Below, piece by piece: positions 15,793 through 22,906 of a stretch of DNA of 22,906 bases. The stretch spans positions 1-22,906 of the forward strand of contig WQXZ01000007.1 of assembly GCA_009781525.1 (NCBI GenBank), given 5' to 3'. Every line of letters starts with the position of its first letter. The stretch's first letter is position 1. The stretch comes from Coriobacteriia bacterium. Its GTDB lineage: Bacteria > Actinomycetota > Coriobacteriia > Coriobacteriales > UBA8131. Position numbers and translations under genes: made by a program. The notes beneath the pieces are model-generated. The model was not told the origin of the DNA. It searched no databases and saw nothing but the letters and a program-made list of their open reading frames with translations.

Positions 15793-17058
15793 TTAATCGT
15801 CCAGGCATTCCAGGTATGCAGCAGCAAAGCTTTCGCAGACATACTTGACATCCTCATCACTTAGCTTTGTGTGCAGCGGTAAGGTAACCTCGTTTTCGTA
15901 TCTTGCCCAAGCGTTTGGATAGTCGCTCATCTCAAAGTCCATCCTTGCATAGGCGGTAAGCAGTGGCAGTGGTTTGAAGTGCACGTTGCAGGCGACGTCG
16001 CGCGCGACCATAGCCTGGATAAAGCGGCGGCGGAAGTCATCGTCTCTATCCAGCAGGCGCACCATCATCAGATGCATGCTTGACCTGGTTCCCTGCTCGC
16101 TGAAGTGGTCTAAAATCTCCAGGCGATACCCACCCTGATCAGCAGCCTCCAGTAATTGCTGGCTGTACAGCGACACCAGCTCAACGCGGCGATCCAGAGT
16201 CTGCTCGTAGCGCTTCAATTGTGAAAGTCCCAGTGCTGCTGCAATGTCAGTTAGGTTGCACTTATATAGAGGGGCTATGATGTCATACTCCCAGTTTCCC
16301 TGAGCTTTTGCCAGCGCGTCCTTGTCCTGGCCATGCAAGCAGTAGAGCTTGATCATCTTATACATCTCTTCGTTGAAAGCATCTGCACCCATGCTGCCGG
16401 CGATCTGCTCGCCCAGCTCTCTTTTCCAGGTAAGCGCGCCACCTTCTGCGGTCGTCAGGTTCTTCACAGCATGAAACGAGAAGGCGGTGAAGTCAGCTGC
16501 TGAACCGCTCGGTTGCCCTTTGTAGGTTGCTCCGAATGAATGCGCGGCATCCGCGATGATCGGCATCCTGTCAAACAGTTCCTGCAGAGTACCCGAGGTG
16601 GGATTGTACTTCCGGTTCACAGAAGCAGTGCTGAGCGCCAAACCCAGCTCCTCGTAGTCAACCATCACACCGCCGATATCGACCGGTATCACAGCTTTAG
16701 TGCGGGTCGTAACCGCTGCTGCAACCGCGTCAGGATCAATACTGTAGCTGTCAGGCAGCACGTCCACCAGAACAGGAGTTGCACCGACATGGCAGATAAC
16801 GCTAGCTGATGCAGTAAAGGTATATGCAGGTGTGATCACCTCATCGCCAGGACCGATATCCAGCAGTTCCAGCGCACAGGTTAAAGCTGCGGTAGCAGAG
16901 TTCAAAGCCGCTACCTTCGGCGTGTTGCACCACCTTGCCAGCTCGCTTTCGAACTCCAGCACCCGCGCTCCACTGGTTATCCAGCCTGAGCGAAGGGTGT
17001 CTGCCACAAAAGCTATGTCATCTTCGTTGATGTCAGGTGGTGAAAAGTCGATTCGCAT
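15793..17058 (-). CDS. DegT/DnrJ/EryC1/StrS sugar aminotransferase (PglE/WbpE-like)
   Basis: This PLP enzyme of 421 residues transfers an amino group to a keto-sugar nucleotide. It shows LRSGWITSG near 22-30, LNSATAALTCAL near 52-63, GDEVITPAYTFTASA at 71-85, the PLP-contacting ADAAHSFGA (D170) and the Schiff-base lysine K199 in FSFHAVKNLTTAEGG. The C-terminal VHFKPLPLL and SDYPNAWARYENEVTLPLH motifs are typical of the family. A ~20-residue insertion around 140-163 makes it slightly long. The likely substrate is the 4-keto product of the WbpM/PglF-type enzyme encoded 11 kb away. AGGA lies nine bases before the ATG. It is the first gene of the minus-strand operon and diverges from the exporter across a 233-bp region. 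Confidence 0.92.
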   Translation of the reverse strand: MRIDFSPPDINEDDIAFVADTLRSGWITSGARVLEFESELARWCNTPKVAALNSATAALTCALELLDIGPGDEVITPAYTFTASASVICHVGATPVLVDVLPDSYSIDPDAVAAAVTTRTKAVIPVDIGGVMVDYEELGLALSTASVNRKYNPTSGTLQELFDRMPIIADAAHSFGATYKGQPSGSAADFTAFSFHAVKNLTTAEGGALTWKRELGEQIAGSMGADAFNEEMYKMIKLYCLHGQDKDALAKAQGNWEYDIIAPLYKCNLTDIAAALGLSQLKRYEQTLDRRVELVSLYSQQLLEAADQGGYRLEILDHFSEQGTRSSMHLMMVRLLDRDDDFRRRFIQAMVARDVACNVHFKPLPLLTAYARMDFEMSDYPNAWARYENEVTLPLHTKLSDEDVKYVCESFAAAYLECLDD

Positions 17059-17125
17059 TGGGTCTTGTCCTTTTCTTTAGGTACCTGTATACTATTACAG
17101 ACACAAAACGATTCCCTGGCCACAC

Positions 17126-17154
17126 TTGCCAAAGTTGCTTTCTCGCTCTATTCT
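17126..17154 (+). promoter_or_regulatory. Promoter for the exporter operon
   Basis: TTGCCA (17126-17131) and TATTCT (17149-17154) are separated by exactly 17 bp, matching a housekeeping promoter at 4/6 and 4/6 or better. A transcript starting 6-8 bases downstream would begin only a few bases before the ATG at 17165, so the first ORF of the message would be nearly leaderless. Confidence 0.55.
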
Positions 17155-17164
17155 ACACTACAGA

Positions 17165-17269
17165 ATGAATCGGGCGATTTTTCGATTCAGCAGTGCGCCA
17201 GGAAGTGGCGTGTTTTTTATGAGGGGAGTCAATCACGTTTTCTCGTTGTTGGCTCTATCCAAACCCTGA
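17165..17269 (+). CDS. Candidate 34-aa leader peptide of the exporter
   Basis: A 34-codon ORF begins a few bases after the predicted transcription start and ends 22 bp before the exporter start. It reads straight through two hairpins, the second of which looks like a terminator. There is no SD, consistent with leaderless initiation but also with a chance ORF. The product is basic and hydrophobic, starting MNRAIFRF. Leader peptides of this kind control the related BmrCD exporter of Bacillus by ribosome-dependent attenuation. The parallel here is inferred from layout, not from sequence similarity. Confidence 0.35.
   Translation: MNRAIFRFSSAPGSGVFFMRGVNHVFSLLALSKP
17166..17218 (+). promoter_or_regulatory. 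Possible attenuator upstream of the ABC exporter
   Basis: Hairpin 1 pairs TGAATCG (17166-17172) with CGATTCA (17183-17189). Hairpin 2 pairs CGCCA (17196-17200) with TGGCG (17206-17210) and is followed two bases later by six T (17213-17218), the form of an intrinsic terminator. GGCG in loop 1 (17173-17176) can pair instead with CGCC of hairpin 2 (17196-17199), which would break the terminator. The gene itself starts 74 bp further on, so termination here would block its expression. Confidence 0.5.
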
Positions 17270-17291
17270 ATTAGAGATGTAAGGAGTTGCT

Positions 17292-19589
17292 TTGATTAAA
17301 CTCTCGCGTTACCTGAAGCCTTTTCTTCCTGCTATTACGGTAGTCGTGGTGTTGCTCTTTGCCCAGACAATCAGCGAACTGTACTTGCCCAACCTGATGG
17401 GTAATATCGTAAATGTCGGCATCCAGCAGGGAGGCATTGAAGAAGGCTCCCCGAAGGTTTTATCCCAGGATGCCATGCGACTGCTTAATGTCGTAATGGA
17501 TTCTGATGGTAGGGCACTGCTTGAGCAGTGTTACTCCCTGGTAGATGGTGACAGTACGGATTCACGTGGTCGCAGTTATGCTGAAACATGGCCGGACGCT
17601 GCCGGTACCCAGATCTACGCACTGAACATTGTTTCCAAAGAAACCTTGGCTGAACTTGATGAAGCCTTTGGCATTGCCACCTGGACGGTTCTGAACCTGG
17701 TTCATCCGAGCCAGGGCGGCGCTGGCGGCGCAGGCGGCGCAGGCGGCAACACCGGCAGCGGCTCGAAAGCCGCCACCGATTCATTTGACATGAAAGCTAT
17801 ATATCAGATGCTGCCCGAGCTTGAAAGCCTGCCGGCAGCAACCATTGAGCAGGCGAGAGCTGCTGCTCTGATGAACTCCGAGCAGGTGCGCAGCCAGAGT
17901 GCAACCATTTTCACGTCGGCTCTTTATAGCGATCTCGGCGCAGACATGACCAAGATGGAGATGTCCTACATCGCCCGCATCGGCTTTATCATGATTGCTG
18001 TTGCAATCGTTACCGGCCTGGCCACCGTGCTCATCAACCTTCTTACGACACGAATCGGAACCGGTGTCGCTCGCACTTTACGAACCGTGGTCTTCTCCAA
18101 AGTTGCGTCCTTCTCACACACTGAGTTCGATCGCTTCTCGACCGCCTCGCTTATCACCCGCTCGACCAACGATGTCATGATGATGCAGCGATTCGTAGGC
18201 ATGGGTCTGCGAATGGTTGCTCACGCTCCAATACTCGGCATCGGTGCAGCCATTATGGCTGTGAGAAAGTCGCCTTCGATGAGCTGGGTTATCGCTGTCG
18301 CTGTTGTGCTGGTAATGGGAATCGCTGCGATTCAGATCGTTATTCTGATGCCCAAGTTCAGATTGATTCAAGAATTCACCGACAAACTGAACCTGGTTGC
18401 CCGTGAAAAACTGACCGGTCTGATGGTCATCCGTGCCTTCAATCGCGATGATGTCGAAATGCAGCGCTTCGATCGCGCCAACACTGATGTTACCGACATC
18501 CACATCTTTACCGGTCGGGTTATGGCTTCGATCAATCCGCTGATGACCATTGTTATGAATGGTGTGCAGATTCTGATCATCTGGGTCGGTGGACATCAGA
18601 TTGCTCAGGCAAATATGCAGGTCGGCGACATGATGGCTTACATGCAGTACATCATGCAGGTGATGATGAGCTTTATGCAGATGTCCATGATGTTCAACAT
18701 GATTCCTCGCGCTCAGGTCAGCGCTGGTCGTATCACCGAGGTTCTCGATACCATTCCGGCTATCCATGATCCTGAAAAGCCGCTGAGCATCGAGCCCAAT
18801 AAGCGCGGCATGATCGAGTTCAAGGACGTCAGCTTCCGCTACGAGAATGCCGAAGAGGACGCCTTGCAACACATCAGCTTCAAGGCCGAACCTGGGCAGA
18901 CCATAGCCTTTATCGGGCCAACCGGTTCCGGTAAGACAACCATCATGAATCTGGTGCCTCGACTCTATGAAGCCAGCCAGGGATCGGTTCTGGTCGGCGA
19001 CGTCGACGTACGCGATCTGACGCAGACCGAACTGCGCAGCCACATCGGCTACGTTCCGCAACGAAGCATTCTGATGGGCGGCACAATAGCCTCAAACATC
19101 GCCTATGGCGTACACGATGATGAGCTTGCCTACGACGACTACCTTGAAATAGCTGCCGTTGCCCAGGCGATTGACTTTATTGGGGAGAAGGACACCGGTT
19201 TCTATACTCCCATCGCTCAGGGCGGTAGCAACGTTTCTGGTGGTCAGCGCCAACGCCTGGCAATAGCTCGCGCACTGGCGGTCAGACCGGATGTGTTCAT
19301 TTTCGACGACTCATTCTCTGCGCTTGACTTCGCAACTGACGCTGCATTGCGTAAAGCCTTGAAAGAACACACTTCCAGTGCGACTCTCCTGATTGTTTCG
19401 CAGCGCATCGGAACCATCATGGATGCAGACATGATCCATGTCATCGATGAGGGACGGATCATCGGCAGCGGCACCCATGATGAACTGCTCCAGACCTGCG
19501 AAACCTACTTCGAAATCGCATCTACCCAGTTGGCTGAGGTCGCTCAAGCTGCCAGCAGATTCTCTTTAACAGAAGGAGGTGATCAGTAA
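17292..19589 (+). CDS. Heterodimeric ABC exporter, degenerate-site subunit (BmrC/TM287-like)
   Basis: This 765-residue fusion of membrane and ATPase domains is one half of a type IV multidrug-type exporter. TM1 lies at about 13-35. A ~175-residue extracellular insertion with a Gly-Gly-Ala run (142-152) comes before TM2 near 228. The remaining helices extend to about residue 470. The nucleotide-binding domain has Walker A GPTGSGKTT (542-550), an intact signature VSGGQRQR (648-655) and Walker B VFIFDD (668-673). The catalytic Glu is replaced by Asp673 and the H-loop His by Gln704 (SQR). These are the usual marks of the inactive-site partner in heterodimers. The start is TTG with AAGGAG five bases upstream. 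It is followed one base later by its partner gene. Likely exports drugs, peptides or lipids; the substrate is unknown. Confidence 0.93.
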   Translation: MIKLSRYLKPFLPAITVVVVLLFAQTISELYLPNLMGNIVNVGIQQGGIEEGSPKVLSQDAMRLLNVVMDSDGRALLEQCYSLVDGDSTDSRGRSYAETWPDAAGTQIYALNIVSKETLAELDEAFGIATWTVLNLVHPSQGGAGGAGGAGGNTGSGSKAATDSFDMKAIYQMLPELESLPAATIEQARAAALMNSEQVRSQSATIFTSALYSDLGADMTKMEMSYIARIGFIMIAVAIVTGLATVLINLLTTRIGTGVARTLRTVVFSKVASFSHTEFDRFSTASLITRSTNDVMMMQRFVGMGLRMVAHAPILGIGAAIMAVRKSPSMSWVIAVAVVLVMGIAAIQIVILMPKFRLIQEFTDKLNLVAREKLTGLMVIRAFNRDDVEMQRFDRANTDVTDIHIFTGRVMASINPLMTIVMNGVQILIIWVGGHQIAQANMQVGDMMAYMQYIMQVMMSFMQMSMMFNMIPRAQVSAGRITEVLDTIPAIHDPEKPLSIEPNKRGMIEFKDVSFRYENAEEDALQHISFKAEPGQTIAFIGPTGSGKTTIMNLVPRLYEASQGSVLVGDVDVRDLTQTELRSHIGYVPQRSILMGGTIASNIAYGVHDDELAYDDYLEIAAVAQAIDFIGEKDTGFYTPIAQGGSNVSGGQRQRLAIARALAVRPDVFIFDDSFSALDFATDAALRKALKEHTSSATLLIVSQRIGTIMDADMIHVIDEGRIIGSGTHDELLQTCETYFEIASTQLAEVAQAASRFSLTEGGDQ

Positions 19590-19600
19590 AATGACTGATC
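19573..19600 (+). promoter_or_regulatory. Full-length SD and start-codon hairpin coupling the exporter genes
   Basis: AAGGAGGTGATC (19573-19584) matches the complete 12-base anti-SD complement and encodes the last residues of the upstream protein. GATCAGT (19581-19587) and ACTGATC (19594-19600) form a perfect 7-bp stem whose 6-base loop contains the ATG. The upstream stop TAA lies at the stem-loop edge, so a terminating ribosome would open the hairpin. Confidence 0.65.
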
Positions 19601-21666
19601 GGAACAGACCAGATAATATGCTGACACCTGAAGATATTGAAAGCACTGCAACCCAAGAACAGCAACAACCGCAAAGCCCAGAAACAGCAGTTCGTACCGG
19701 TATTCCGGGGCCAGGTGGCCCTGACGCACCTGAAGTAGACAAGAGCGCTTCACCGGAAGCATCACTTCGCCGCATGCAGTTCACCGAAGACGGACAGCGT
19801 CGCATCACCGGTGGCGGGCCGGGTGGTGGTGGTGGTCGCGGTGGTCGCGGTGGCGGACGTGGCCCGGTTGGCATGCCCGGCGAGAAACCGAAAGACTTCA
19901 AGGGCTCACTATACAAGCTGCTTAGCTATATAGGCAGATACAAATTCTACATTGCTCCAGTTATGATCCTTGCTGCCTGCTCGACCGTCTTCGGCGTGCT
20001 TGGCCCAAGAATCATGGGCAGCGCTACCACAGCACTGTATCAAGGTGTTATGGGTAAGCTGGCTGGCACAGGAACAGGACCCGATTTTGAACTGATAGGT
20101 AGTATCCTGCTTAAGCTTATTGCCCTATATCTGATCAGCGCCTCGTTCTCGCTGATCCAAGGCCTGGTTATGACCCAGGTATCAAACAAGATCTGCTACA
20201 CCTTGCGCAGCGACATCGACGAGAAGATCTCACGACTACCCCTGAATTACTTTGACACGATCAGTACAGGCGACATCATGAGCCGTATCACCAATGATGT
20301 CGATGCGATTCAATCAAACATCTCCCAGTCGATCACCCAGGTCATCTCGATGTTGGTGTCGATGGTCGGTACCCTGATCATGATGCTTTCCATCAGCTGG
20401 ATCCTGACCTTGATCGCACTGGTCAGCCTACCGATTTCAGCGTTTGTTGTGCAGGCTATTGTCAAGCGCTCACAGAAACACTTTGTTAACCAGCAGGCTT
20501 TCCTTGGTCAGGTGAACGGATTGGTTGAAGAGAACTACGGCGCTCATACCATCGTAAAGGCTTTCAACCGCGAGAAGGCAGTGACCGAAGAGTTCAACGT
20601 CAGCAATGACAATCTGTATGAAGCCGCCTGGCGCTCACAGTTCATCAGTGGCTTAATGATGCCGATCATGAATGTCATCGGCAACTTCTGCTACGTTTTA
20701 GTCTGCATCATCGGCGCCTGGCTAGCCATCCAGGGTCAAATCACAGTCGGCGACATCCAAGCCTTCATCCAGTATCAGCGCGGTTTTCAGATGCCGATTG
20801 TCCAGATATCCAACATCTCCTCGATTCTGCAACAGACCCTGGCTGGTGCTGAGCGTATCTTTGAGCTGCTTGGCGAGGATGAGCTGACACCTGATGTCTC
20901 TGCTGCTGAGGCTGTCGACCCTGAAAGTGTTGACTCATCGGTTCGCTTCGAGAATGTCCGCTTTGGCTATCTGCCTGAGATCACAGTAATCAACAACTTC
21001 AACGCCGAGGTCAAGCCGGGGCAGAAGATCGCTATCGTCGGCCACACCGGCGCAGGCAAGACGACCATCGTAAAGCTGCTTGAGCGCTTCTACGATGTCA
21101 ACGAAGGGCGCATCCTGGTCGGCGGACACGATATCCGCGACTTCACCCGCAACGACCTACGCTCGATGATGGGCATGGTTTTGCAGGAGACCTGGCTGTT
21201 CAATGGCACAATCGAAGACAACATCCGCTACGGCAAGCTTGACGCAACAGAAGAAGAAATCCGCCGTGCAGCATCGATTGCCCAGGCCGACCACTTCATC
21301 CGCACCCTGCCAAACGGCTACCAGATGGAACTAAACGAAGACGCAACCAACGTCTCCCAAGGCCAGAAGCAGCTGCTGACCATCGCTCGCGCTGTGCTGC
21401 ACGATCCGAACATCCTGATTCTTGATGAGGCAACATCCTCGATTGACACCCGCACCGAGATCCAGATCCAGCGCGCGATGGATCTCCTGATGGTCGGCCG
21501 CACCAGCTTCATCATCGCTCACCGCCTCTCGACTGTCCGAAACGCTGACCTGATTCTGGTCATGCAAAACGGTGATGTTGTTGAGCAGGGCAACCATACC
21601 GATCTGCTTGCCAGCGGCGGCGCCTACGCCAACATGTATAACTCCCAATTCGAGACTCTGGGGTAG
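19591..21666 (+). CDS. Heterodimeric ABC exporter, catalytic-site subunit (BmrD/TM288-like)
   Basis: This 691-residue partner of the preceding ABC protein has a ~105-residue N-terminal cytoplasmic extension that is Gln/Pro-rich and then Gly/Arg-rich (residues 74-91), before six membrane helices at about 118-420. The ATPase domain has Walker A GHTGAGKTT (484-492), signature VSQGQKQ (588-594), Walker B ILILDE (608-613) with the catalytic Glu613, and the H-loop His644. Its SQGQ signature would face the degenerate Walker motifs of the first subunit. The intact SGGQ of the first subunit would complete the active site here. The ATG at 19591 is chosen over a GTG at 19579, which lies inside the SD. 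A strong terminator follows, closing a two-gene operon. Confidence 0.93.
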   Translation: MTDRNRPDNMLTPEDIESTATQEQQQPQSPETAVRTGIPGPGGPDAPEVDKSASPEASLRRMQFTEDGQRRITGGGPGGGGGRGGRGGGRGPVGMPGEKPKDFKGSLYKLLSYIGRYKFYIAPVMILAACSTVFGVLGPRIMGSATTALYQGVMGKLAGTGTGPDFELIGSILLKLIALYLISASFSLIQGLVMTQVSNKICYTLRSDIDEKISRLPLNYFDTISTGDIMSRITNDVDAIQSNISQSITQVISMLVSMVGTLIMMLSISWILTLIALVSLPISAFVVQAIVKRSQKHFVNQQAFLGQVNGLVEENYGAHTIVKAFNREKAVTEEFNVSNDNLYEAAWRSQFISGLMMPIMNVIGNFCYVLVCIIGAWLAIQGQITVGDIQAFIQYQRGFQMPIVQISNISSILQQTLAGAERIFELLGEDELTPDVSAAEAVDPESVDSSVRFENVRFGYLPEITVINNFNAEVKPGQKIAIVGHTGAGKTTIVKLLERFYDVNEGRILVGGHDIRDFTRNDLRSMMGMVLQETWLFNGTIEDNIRYGKLDATEEEIRRAASIAQADHFIRTLPNGYQMELNEDATNVSQGQKQLLTIARAVLHDPNILILDEATSSIDTRTEIQIQRAMDLLMVGRTSFIIAHRLSTVRNADLILVMQNGDVVEQGNHTDLLASGGAYANMYNSQFETLG

Positions 21667-21713
21667 AAAGAACACCTGACAAAAGGCAAACGCCCCTAAC
21701 AGGCATAACGATT

Positions 21714-21748
21714 ATGGGGAGAAAACCACACTTCGGTTTTCTCCCCAT
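21714..21748 (+). terminator. Intrinsic terminator of the exporter operon
   Basis: A perfect 14-bp stem (21714-21727 with 21735-21748, beginning ATGGGGAG) encloses a 7-base loop and is followed by TTTATTTTCTCTT. It lies 47 bp after the second exporter gene. Confidence 0.9.
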
Positions 21749-21797
21749 TTATTTTCTCTTGTGACGTAATAATGGGATCTGCAACAAGGGGCTCTGG

Positions 21798-22906
21798 TTA
21801 CAGCTGCGACTTGACTACGATTGAGAGTCTTCTGACGGCTTCGCGGATCATCTCGGGCTCTTCATAGCAGAAGGCCAGACGCATGTTGTTCATGCCGCGA
21901 CCGCTTCCGCCGGGGTAGCAGCCGTCGCCGGGGACGAAAGTCACGCCGGCTTCGAGCGCCTGGGTGAGCATCTGCGGGGTGTTCATGTGTTCGGGAAAGG
22001 TTACCCAGACAAAGAAGCCGCCTGCTGGCTTCGTCCATGTTGCTTCGGGCGGGAAGAACTCATCCAGTGCGGCTAGCATCGCATCGCGACGCTCGTGGTA
22101 TTTGTCGATCATGCTGTCCAGTGTGGTGCGCCAGTCGGTCGTGTTGAAGTAGTGCTCAACGATGACCTGACAAAGTGCGGAACCACAGAGGTCGGCACCC
22201 TGCTTGACCAGATTGATTTTCTGGCGAATCGGCAATGGGGCAATAACCCAACCGGTGCGTAGCCCCGGTGCGAACATCTTGGAAACAGTACCCAGATAGA
22301 TGACCTTGTCGCTCATCGAACGTAGTCTGGGCAGTGTTTCTCCCTCAAAGCGGAGGCGGCCGTACGCATCGTCTTCGATAATCAGTAGTTCGTATTCTTC
22401 AGCCAGGCGAAGCAGATGCTCTCTACGCTCAAGGCTCATAGTCACCCCAGCTGGGTTGTGGAAGGTAGGTATTGTGTAGAGGAACTTCGCGCAACGCTTG
22501 CCGCGCTTAGCCAGTTCAGCCTCAAGGATGTCTGTCTGCAGGCCGTCCTCGTCCATATTGATTACCAGCACTTCTGGCTGATAAGCAGAAAAGGCCTGCA
22601 ACGCGCCCAGATAGGACGGACCCTCAGTGATGATCAGATCACCAGGATTGATGAAGGTCTTTGCAATCAGGTCCAGGGCTTGCTGAGCACCGGTTGTGAT
22701 TGTCAGGTCATCGGGTGTGACAAAAATGCCTACGTCGGTCATTAGCTGGCAGATCAGTTCTTTGGTTTGGGTGCGACCCTGCGTATCCCCGTATTGCAGC
22801 CCTTCGACGCCTTCCTCGCGCACGGCAGCTGCAGCAACCTCGGCTACTTCGGCCAGATCAAGCTTGCGTATCTCTGGCATTCCACCAGAGAGCGAGATGA
22901 TGTCGG
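21798..22906 (-). CDS. PLP aminotransferase, MocR/LysN-type fold I, 5' end beyond the right edge
   Basis: This class I/II aminotransferase resembles 2-aminoadipate/aromatic aminotransferases and the catalytic domain of MocR regulators. An ATG occurs at 22880, but the frame stays open to the edge and reads DIISLSGGMP upstream, a conserved N-terminal family motif. The true start is therefore outside the window. Counting from that ATG, visible motifs are TTGAQQALD (62-70), the HNPAG asparagine (142), EDDAYG (169-174), the Schiff-base lysine K201 in GTVSKMFAPGLRTGW and Arg208. About 370 residues are present; free enzymes of this type are around 390-420 long. Whether a winged-helix DNA-binding domain precedes it, as in MocR regulators, cannot be seen. 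It converges with the exporter operon at the terminator. Confidence 0.9.
   Translation of the reverse strand, partial: DIISLSGGMPEIRKLDLAEVAEVAAAAVREEGVEGLQYGDTQGRTQTKELICQLMTDVGIFVTPDDLTITTGAQQALDLIAKTFINPGDLIITEGPSYLGALQAFSAYQPEVLVINMDEDGLQTDILEAELAKRGKRCAKFLYTIPTFHNPAGVTMSLERREHLLRLAEEYELLIIEDDAYGRLRFEGETLPRLRSMSDKVIYLGTVSKMFAPGLRTGWVIAPLPIRQKINLVKQGADLCGSALCQVIVEHYFNTTDWRTTLDSMIDKYHERRDAMLAALDEFFPPEATWTKPAGGFFVWVTFPEHMNTPQMLTQALEAGVTFVPGDGCYPGGSGRGMNNMRLAFCYEEPEMIREAVRRLSIVVKSQL

Noticed and set aside
17065..17274. 69-codon plus-strand frame across the exporter leader
   Set aside because: It begins at a TTG without SD, before the predicted promoter, so it would not be on the exporter transcript. 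The 34-codon frame fits better.
18114..19061. 315-codon minus-strand open frame antisense to the first exporter gene
   Set aside because: It is His/Asp-rich shadow coding opposite a strongly supported ABC gene, with no SD and no recognisable domain.

Overview
The window reads as a surface-glycan biosynthesis region of a Gram-positive, probably actinobacterial genome. A Coriobacteriia-like host is my guess from gene style, not a proven assignment. Supporting signs are a secreted protein with a sortase-type C-terminus, strong Shine-Dalgarno (SD) sites, GTG/TTG starts, a heterodimeric multidrug-type ABC exporter and a corrinoid-type methyltransferase relative. No rRNA, tRNA, transposase, integrase or CRISPR array was seen.

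Layout. (1) Positions 1-2.5 kb are visibly AT-rich (22/60 G+C in the first line, against about 60% in lines of the dehydratase gene). They hold a large unrecognised membrane protein that runs off the left edge and a small unrecognised protein, both on the minus strand. (2) 2.5-5.3 kb, minus strand: a WbpM/PglF-type nucleotide-sugar 4,6-dehydratase followed by an ABC-2 polysaccharide-export permease. Its ATPase partner is not in the window. (3) 5.3-5.7 kb: a non-coding block of nested inverted repeats. (4) 5.7-7.4 kb, minus strand: a 12-cysteine protein with three putative zinc clusters and a uroporphyrinogen-decarboxylase-family protein. (5) 7.6-8.7 kb, plus strand: two tandem DUF3592-like membrane proteins. 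(6) 8.8-11.0 kb, plus strand: two GT2 glycosyltransferases ending at a terminator. (7) 11.0-12.3 kb, minus strand: a secreted beta-helix-like protein with a variant sorting signal. (8) 12.3-12.9 kb: a non-coding block with a 51-bp inverted repeat (50/51 matches) and a tandem 30-bp repeat. (9) 12.9-17.1 kb, minus strand: an operon of sugar aminotransferase, PglC-like phosphoglycosyltransferase, ExoA-like GT2 and a further GT2. (10) 17.1-21.7 kb, plus strand: a BmrCD/TM287-288-type heterodimeric ABC exporter behind a leader that looks like an attenuator. (11) 21.8 kb to the right edge, minus strand: a partial MocR/LysN-type aminotransferase.

How the genes fit together (inference). The dehydratase and aminotransferase would convert a UDP-HexNAc to its 4-keto and then 4-amino sugar. 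The PglC-like enzyme would load that or a related sugar phosphate onto undecaprenyl phosphate, the four GT2 enzymes would extend it, and the ABC-2 permease would export it. An acetyltransferase, the export ATPase, a polymerase/ligase and a sortase are not visible here. The most interesting non-protein signals are the exporter leader, the start-codon hairpin joining the two exporter genes, and the two structured repeat blocks.
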